Assembly: GCA_015485845.1 (NCBI GenBank)
Contig: WFSU01000039.1
Location: 1 to 9,656 of the forward strand
Direction: 5' to 3'
DNA length: 9,656 nt
Source: Nitratifractor sp.
GTDB taxonomy: Bacteria; Campylobacterota; Campylobacteria; Campylobacterales; Sulfurovaceae
The translations under genes were made by a program, and so were the position numbers. Below, one piece after another: positions 7,024 to 9,656 of the stretch. A model generated the notes under the pieces. That model did not search any database. It was not told the DNA's origin and was given only the letters and a program-made list of their open reading frames with translations. Each line of letters begins with the position of its first letter. Position 1 is the stretch's first letter.

Positions 7024-7253
7024 AGGCTCCCCGTCTGCATGTAAGTACGTAGAAGTGAATTGATAAGGGTTTGGTAAGCGACTTTCTTTTCACTGGCTTG
7101 CTTCTTCAGAAACAACAGGATGTCGTTGTCGAGTCGCATGGTGGTGGGAACTTTTTTGGGCTGGTAAAATCTCCCGCGTACTCCATCGGAAAAATCGTAA
7201 TGCTCTTCCATTTTATAATCATCGTACCGGGCGCGTTCTTCAGTATTGTCCAT
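7008..7253 (-). CDS. brnA: BrnA-like antitoxin (orphan)
   Basis: BrnA antitoxins bind and neutralise the BrnT ribonuclease toxin and repress their own promoter as dimers. The sequence EEHYDFSDGVRGRFYQP followed by TTMRLDNDILLFLKKQ and AYQTLINSLLRTYM shows the family's N-terminal YDFS segment and a C-terminal ribbon-helix-helix DNA-binding unit. ATG 7253 gives 81 residues and ATG 7211 (MEEHYDFS) gives 67; neither has a clear Shine-Dalgarno. ATG 7274 lies inside the toxin remnant reading frame and is unlikely. The gene overlaps the truncated brnT stub and shares its promoter. The antitoxin itself shows no damage. With no functional partner it may act only as a repressor or as a neutraliser of related toxins. 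Assignment to BrnA rather than a sister ribbon-helix-helix family rests largely on the neighbouring brnT stub. Confidence 0.75.
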   Translation of the reverse strand: MDNTEERARYDDYKMEEHYDFSDGVRGRFYQPKKVPTTMRLDNDILLFLKKQASEKKVAYQTLINSLLRTYMQTGSLPHAS

Positions 7254-7323
7254 ACTCTTCGAAAGAGACTCCATGTTTGTGTTGGTTGAGCCTATTCTTC
7301 TGTGGATCCCATTCGTATGTCAT
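7240..7323 (-). pseudogene. brnT: Truncated BrnT toxin gene (N-terminal stub)
   Basis: ATG 7323 opens a 27-codon frame, MTYEWDPQKNRLNQHK then HGVSFEEYGQY and stop. The first 23 residues fit the BrnT start, in which an EWD...K...N...KHGVSFEE line is diagnostic. BrnT is normally about 90 residues, so roughly three quarters is missing. After FEE the reading frame runs into the start of the antitoxin and stops at 7240-7242. The loss looks like an internal deletion that fused the toxin start to the antitoxin start. The catalytic core cannot be present, so the product should not be toxic. Confidence 0.8.
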
Positions 7324-7329
7324 GAGTGT

Positions 7330-7359
7330 ATTTTATCAAAATGTATTGACATTGTCAAT
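7330..7359 (-). promoter_or_regulatory. Promoter and palindromic operator of the brnT/brnA locus
   Basis: On the minus strand TTGACA (7358-7353) is followed after exactly 17 bases by TAAAAT (7335-7330), close to consensus. A 15-bp palindrome, ATTGACA-n-TGTCAAT (7345-7359), covers the -35 box, where a ribbon-helix-helix antitoxin dimer would block polymerase. The -10 box ends only six bases before ATG 7323, so the transcript may begin at or next to the start codon of the toxin stub (leaderless or nearly so). Confidence 0.65.
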
Positions 7360-7419
7360 GTTTGAAGATTTAGTTCCTGGAACCTATCTCCCAGTGAAAG
7401 ATTATCTTATGGGGGCGTT

Positions 7420-7503
7420 ATGGCACAAAAGCCAAAGGTCATCGTTATTACCCGCCCCCCTCCTCGACCCCTTCCTCCGAAAAAGCCCCCATACAGCATA
7501 TAG
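7420..7503 (+). CDS. Possible 27-residue proline-rich peptide
   Basis: ATG 7420 opens MAQKPKVIVITRPPPRP followed by LPPKKPPYSI and TAG (7501-7503). About ten of 27 residues are proline and seven are Lys/Arg, so the peptide would be basic and extended. A G-rich stretch (GGGGGCG, 7411-7417) could serve as ribosome site but is very close to the ATG. TATGGGGGC (7408-7416) is complementary to GCCCCCATA (7485-7493) at the end of the frame, so the site could be sequestered. I do not recognise a family, and the frame may be fortuitous in this C-rich patch. Confidence 0.25.
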   Translation: MAQKPKVIVITRPPPRPLPPKKPPYSI

Positions 7504-7518
7504 CGCTCAAAACGGCGC

Positions 7519-7653
7519 TCAATCTCCAGCTGTCGGCTGATATGAGGTCATAGGGTTTAGTTTGATCTCAATATGATGGAACAGCGCCACCACCCCAACA
7601 TGAGGTCGCACGTACACTAACGGTACCTTTCTTCCTGTCCAAGCTACATTTAT
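7519..7653 (-). pseudogene. Unrecognised 5'-less relic frame
   Basis: On the minus strand a frame reads INVAWTGRKVPLVYVRPHV then GVVALFHHIEIKLNPMTSY and stops at 7519-7521. Its composition looks more like protein than the surrounding frames, but there is no start codon or ribosome site; upstream it passes into AT-rich sequence of different character. It may be the 3' end of a lost gene or mobile element, or chance. The 8-base direct repeat ATGAGGTC occurs at 7542-7549 and 7600-7607. I can name no family. Confidence 0.2.
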
Positions 7654-7661
7654 AGTAAACT

Positions 7662-7670
7662 TGATACAAT
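7662..7670 (+). promoter_or_regulatory. Possible extended -10 promoter of the signalling operon
   Basis: TGATACAAT (7662-7670) matches an extended -10 (TGn-TACAAT) with no clear -35 box. A start near 7677 would give a leader of about 78 bases that contains the 34-bp palindrome at 7696-7729. A closer candidate, TGTAATAT at 7734-7741, would place the start on top of the ribosome site and is less likely. Confidence 0.3.
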
Positions 7671-7695
7671 AACAAAAACCATATTTTCAAATAAC

Positions 7696-7729
7696 TTGAA
7701 TAATATATTTTCTTATGTGTATTATTCAA
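7696..7729 (+). promoter_or_regulatory. 34-bp palindrome upstream of the response regulator
   Basis: TTGAATAATA (7696-7705) and TATTATTCAA (7720-7729) are perfect 10-bp inverted repeats separated by 14 bases. It ends 25 bases before ATG 7755. The symmetry suits a dimeric regulator; alternatively it forms an AT-only hairpin in the leader RNA. Confidence 0.45.
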
Positions 7730-7754
7730 AACATGTAATATATAAAGGTTGTAT

Positions 7755-8789
7755 ATGACCCCATGGGAATCTCTAGGTGATATTCATCTACTTATTGTTG
7801 ATGATGATTCTTTCAGTATACTACTTATTCGCAATATTTTGCGAGAAATATCCCAATTTCATATATACGAAGCATCCGATGGTATTGAGGCATTGGAGGT
7901 GATTTCAAGGCATCCTATAGACGTTATATTGCTTGATTATCATATGCCAAGAATGAATGGCTACGAAACGCTTATAGAGATTAGAACAAATCAACACTAT
8001 AATGAAATAGTTATCCTGCCTATAACCACGGATGATGACGAGAAAAGAGAATTTTACAGACAAGGAGCCAATGACTTCATCTCTAAACCTTTTAAAATAG
8101 AGGAATTAGAAAACAAAATATATCATAATCTCCTTGCGATGAAACAAAATCAAACGAAAAATCAAAATGTTTTGGTTCCCCATGCACGTAAAGAGATTGA
8201 AGAGAATCAAAAAGAGTTCCTCCTGACATTTGTCATGTCTCGAACACAGTCGCATCCATCAGATAGAAATGCACTGGAATCTGTTGCCTCAATTTCAAAA
8301 GCATTCGCTTTAAAATTGGGGTTCAGTTCCGATAAAGCAATCAATATTTATTATGCGGCATTTATTCGGGATATTGGATTGTACAGTAGTAACAAAAATC
8401 ATAAATTCACGAAAGAAGAAGAGTATTACCAGCATACTACTCTTAGCGGGTACCAGATGATTGAGGAGAGTGTAGAGACCGATTTTATTCAGATAGCCAA
8501 AAATATTATTTTGCAATACCATGAATATTACGATGGGTCAGGTATACCTTATGGATTAAAAAAAGATGAAATCAGCAAAGAAGCACATCTTGTTACTATA
8601 GTAGAGCACTTTGAAAGGCTGCTGAGCCAGAAATCAGATCAAGGATATCTCCATTCACCTGAACAAGTATACAATATTCTCTACACGCAAAGTGCCAGGC
8701 AATTCCATCCTGAATTGCTGTCGGTATTTTTAGAACACTTTTCCGAATTTGTGACCCTGCACTACAAGTTGATTGATAGTTCTAAATGA
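7755..8789 (+). CDS. Response regulator with degenerate HD-GYP output domain
   Basis: Residues ~10-125 are a receiver domain: acidic pocket D16-D18, phospho-acceptor D61 in LLDYHMPRMNG, T91/T92 and K111 in SKPF. Residues ~165-335 match an HD-GYP domain, which normally hydrolyses cyclic-di-GMP. Here the HD pair is R205-D206 (FIRDIGL), the HDIGK lysine is L208, the HHE motif is YHE (Y255-H256), GYP is GIP (263-265), and the later aspartate region reads VEHFE. H227 and DGSG (260-263) remain. Loss of several metal ligands suggests it is catalytically inactive and acts by binding. ATG 7755 is preferred over TTG 7749 because AAAGG (7744-7748) is six bases upstream of it. Length is 344 residues. The gene is AT-rich compared with the glnS block. 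It is followed after 36 bases by the FIST gene, probably co-transcribed. Confidence 0.88.
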   Translation: MTPWESLGDIHLLIVDDDSFSILLIRNILREISQFHIYEASDGIEALEVISRHPIDVILLDYHMPRMNGYETLIEIRTNQHYNEIVILPITTDDDEKREFYRQGANDFISKPFKIEELENKIYHNLLAMKQNQTKNQNVLVPHARKEIEENQKEFLLTFVMSRTQSHPSDRNALESVASISKAFALKLGFSSDKAINIYYAAFIRDIGLYSSNKNHKFTKEEEYYQHTTLSGYQMIEESVETDFIQIAKNIILQYHEYYDGSGIPYGLKKDEISKEAHLVTIVEHFERLLSQKSDQGYLHSPEQVYNILYTQSARQFHPELLSVFLEHFSEFVTLHYKLIDSSK

Positions 8790-8825
8790 GTATACTTATA
8801 CAATGACCATGAAAAAAGGATACAC

Positions 8826-9656
8826 ATGATAAAAAGTAAGGTTATTCACGCACACTCGATCAATGACGTAATAGAACAGATTGATCATGCCATTGAACGA
8901 GGATTCTCACCTACCTTGTCTTTTCTTTATCTCTCGGCACGTTATGATATCCGTCAACTCATTGCCCAACTTAGTAAATACCCATTTTATATTTTTGGAG
9001 CAACAACCGCAGGTGAATTTTTTGCAGATAAAAAACTGGAAGTACAGGAGGAGGAAGAGAGCATTGTATGTATGCTGCTTAAGATAGATCCTTCGGCGAT
9101 ATCTTTCAAATTATTTGGACTTGAAGGGAAAGAATATTATCAAGCAGGTCGGCAAATAGGTCAATGGGCACAAAAACAATTTGAGGACACTACTGTTATT
9201 ACTACTACCGGAGGTCTACTGTTTGATAATGATGCTTATACAAAAGGGATATTATCTTCCGGGGTTCAATATGTTTATGGTGGTGCAGCGGGAGACGACT
9301 TGCTTCTTCAAGATACTTTTGTCTTTTCGGGTAAGAACTTTACAAATCATGGAGCCGTAGTCCTTGCTCTAGACAACAGCAAGCTTGAAGTGATAGGCTC
9401 CAGAGCTTTTGGTTGGATTGGAATAGGAAAAGAAAAATTCGTAACGAAAGCCGTGGATAACGTTGTCTACGAAATTGACAACAAACCTGCGATAGATTTT
9501 TATGCAAGCTATCTCAAGAGCAATATGAGCCGCATGCCTCAAATCGGGCTAGAATATCCTTTGGAAGTACACATGCGCAATGGTCAGGTATCTTATCGTG
9601 CTCCACTCGGCATCAATGATGATGGATCCATGATATTTGCAGGCCATGTAGAAGAG
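8826..9656 (+). CDS. FIST-domain sensor protein (partial, cut by window end)
   Basis: FIST domains are proposed small-ligand sensors, often near chemotaxis and cyclic-di-GMP genes. The 277 residues visible contain the FIST N part with GATTAGEF (58-65), TTTGGLLFDN (126-135) and GGAAGDD (152-158), then the start of FIST_C with GSRAFGW (191-197) and VVYEIDNKPAIDFY (213-226). The frame is open to the window edge. FIST proteins are typically about 370-400 residues, or longer when fused to kinase, GGDEF or chemotaxis domains, so the C-terminus may hold an output domain not seen here. AAAAAAGGA (8812-8820) is an excellent ribosome site five bases before ATG 8826. There is no signal peptide or membrane segment in the part seen, so it is probably cytoplasmic. 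It lies 36 bases downstream of the response regulator and likely supplies or receives its signal. Confidence 0.85.
   Translation, partial: MIKSKVIHAHSINDVIEQIDHAIERGFSPTLSFLYLSARYDIRQLIAQLSKYPFYIFGATTAGEFFADKKLEVQEEEESIVCMLLKIDPSAISFKLFGLEGKEYYQAGRQIGQWAQKQFEDTTVITTTGGLLFDNDAYTKGILSSGVQYVYGGAAGDDLLLQDTFVFSGKNFTNHGAVVLALDNSKLEVIGSRAFGWIGIGKEKFVTKAVDNVVYEIDNKPAIDFYASYLKSNMSRMPQIGLEYPLEVHMRNGQVSYRAPLGINDDGSMIFAGHVEE

Noticed and set aside
7008..7274. Longer 88-residue version of the antitoxin starting at ATG 7274
   Set aside because: That ATG is inside the HG codons of the brnT stub and lacks a ribosome site; 7253 or 7211 is more plausible.
7277..7540. 87-residue open frame on the + strand
   Set aside because: It runs antisense through the brnT start and promoter into the C-rich patch; no ribosome site and no coherent protein features.
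7380..7650. Integron attC site or CRISPR remnant
   Set aside because: No paired RYYYAAC/GTTRRRY core sites and no regularly spaced repeats; only one 8-base direct repeat is present.
7749..7754. TTG start two codons before ATG for the response regulator
   Set aside because: The ribosome site AAAGG at 7744-7748 would directly abut TTG 7749 but is correctly spaced from ATG 7755.
8881..9087. 68-residue + strand frame inside the FIST region
   Set aside because: Shadow frame of the FIST gene, which has a strong ribosome site and clear family motifs.

Overview
The window reads as chromosome from a free-living bacterium, most likely of the phylum Campylobacterota (Sulfuricurvum/Sulfurimonas-like). 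This rests on the mix of genes (an AsmA-like protein with a lysine-rich C-terminal tail, a degenerate HD-GYP response regulator next to a FIST sensor), on TATAAAAT/GATAAAAT-like -10 boxes, and on the contrast between a moderately GC-rich core and AT-rich flanks. It is an inference from reading, not from a search.

Layout. Bases 1-450 hold no gene I can support, only short hairpins, two of them REP-like. Bases 452-602 carry a promoter with an overlapping palindrome, a ribosome site with a 15-codon frame, and the out-of-frame C-terminal end of a TacA/DUF1778-type antitoxin: a broken toxin-antitoxin locus. A strong bidirectional terminator (616-652) ends it, and the promoter of a Fic-domain AMPylase-type gene (682-1848) is built into that terminator.

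The central block, all on +, is a glutaminyl-tRNA synthetase fused to a YqeY domain (1934-4195), overlapped by 4 bases with a large AsmA-like envelope protein made of about 168-residue tandem repeats (4192-6717), then a very acidic 84-residue helical protein (6730-6984). These three look like one operon.

On the minus strand (7008-7323) lies a BrnT/BrnA-type locus in which the toxin is cut to its first ~23 residues while the BrnA-like antitoxin is intact. A consensus promoter with a 15-bp palindromic operator sits immediately upstream and may give a leaderless mRNA. Bases 7324-7754 hold that promoter, a possible 27-residue proline-rich peptide gene, an unrecognised relic frame, and a 34-bp palindrome.

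The right end is AT-rich and encodes a two-gene signalling unit on +: a response regulator whose HD-GYP output domain has lost several catalytic residues (7755-8789), and a FIST sensor protein running off the window (8826-9656). The most notable points are the orphan antitoxin with its toxin stub, the probably dead HD-GYP regulator paired with FIST, and the clear periodicity of the AsmA-like protein. I found no CRISPR array, tRNA, rRNA or intact insertion sequence.
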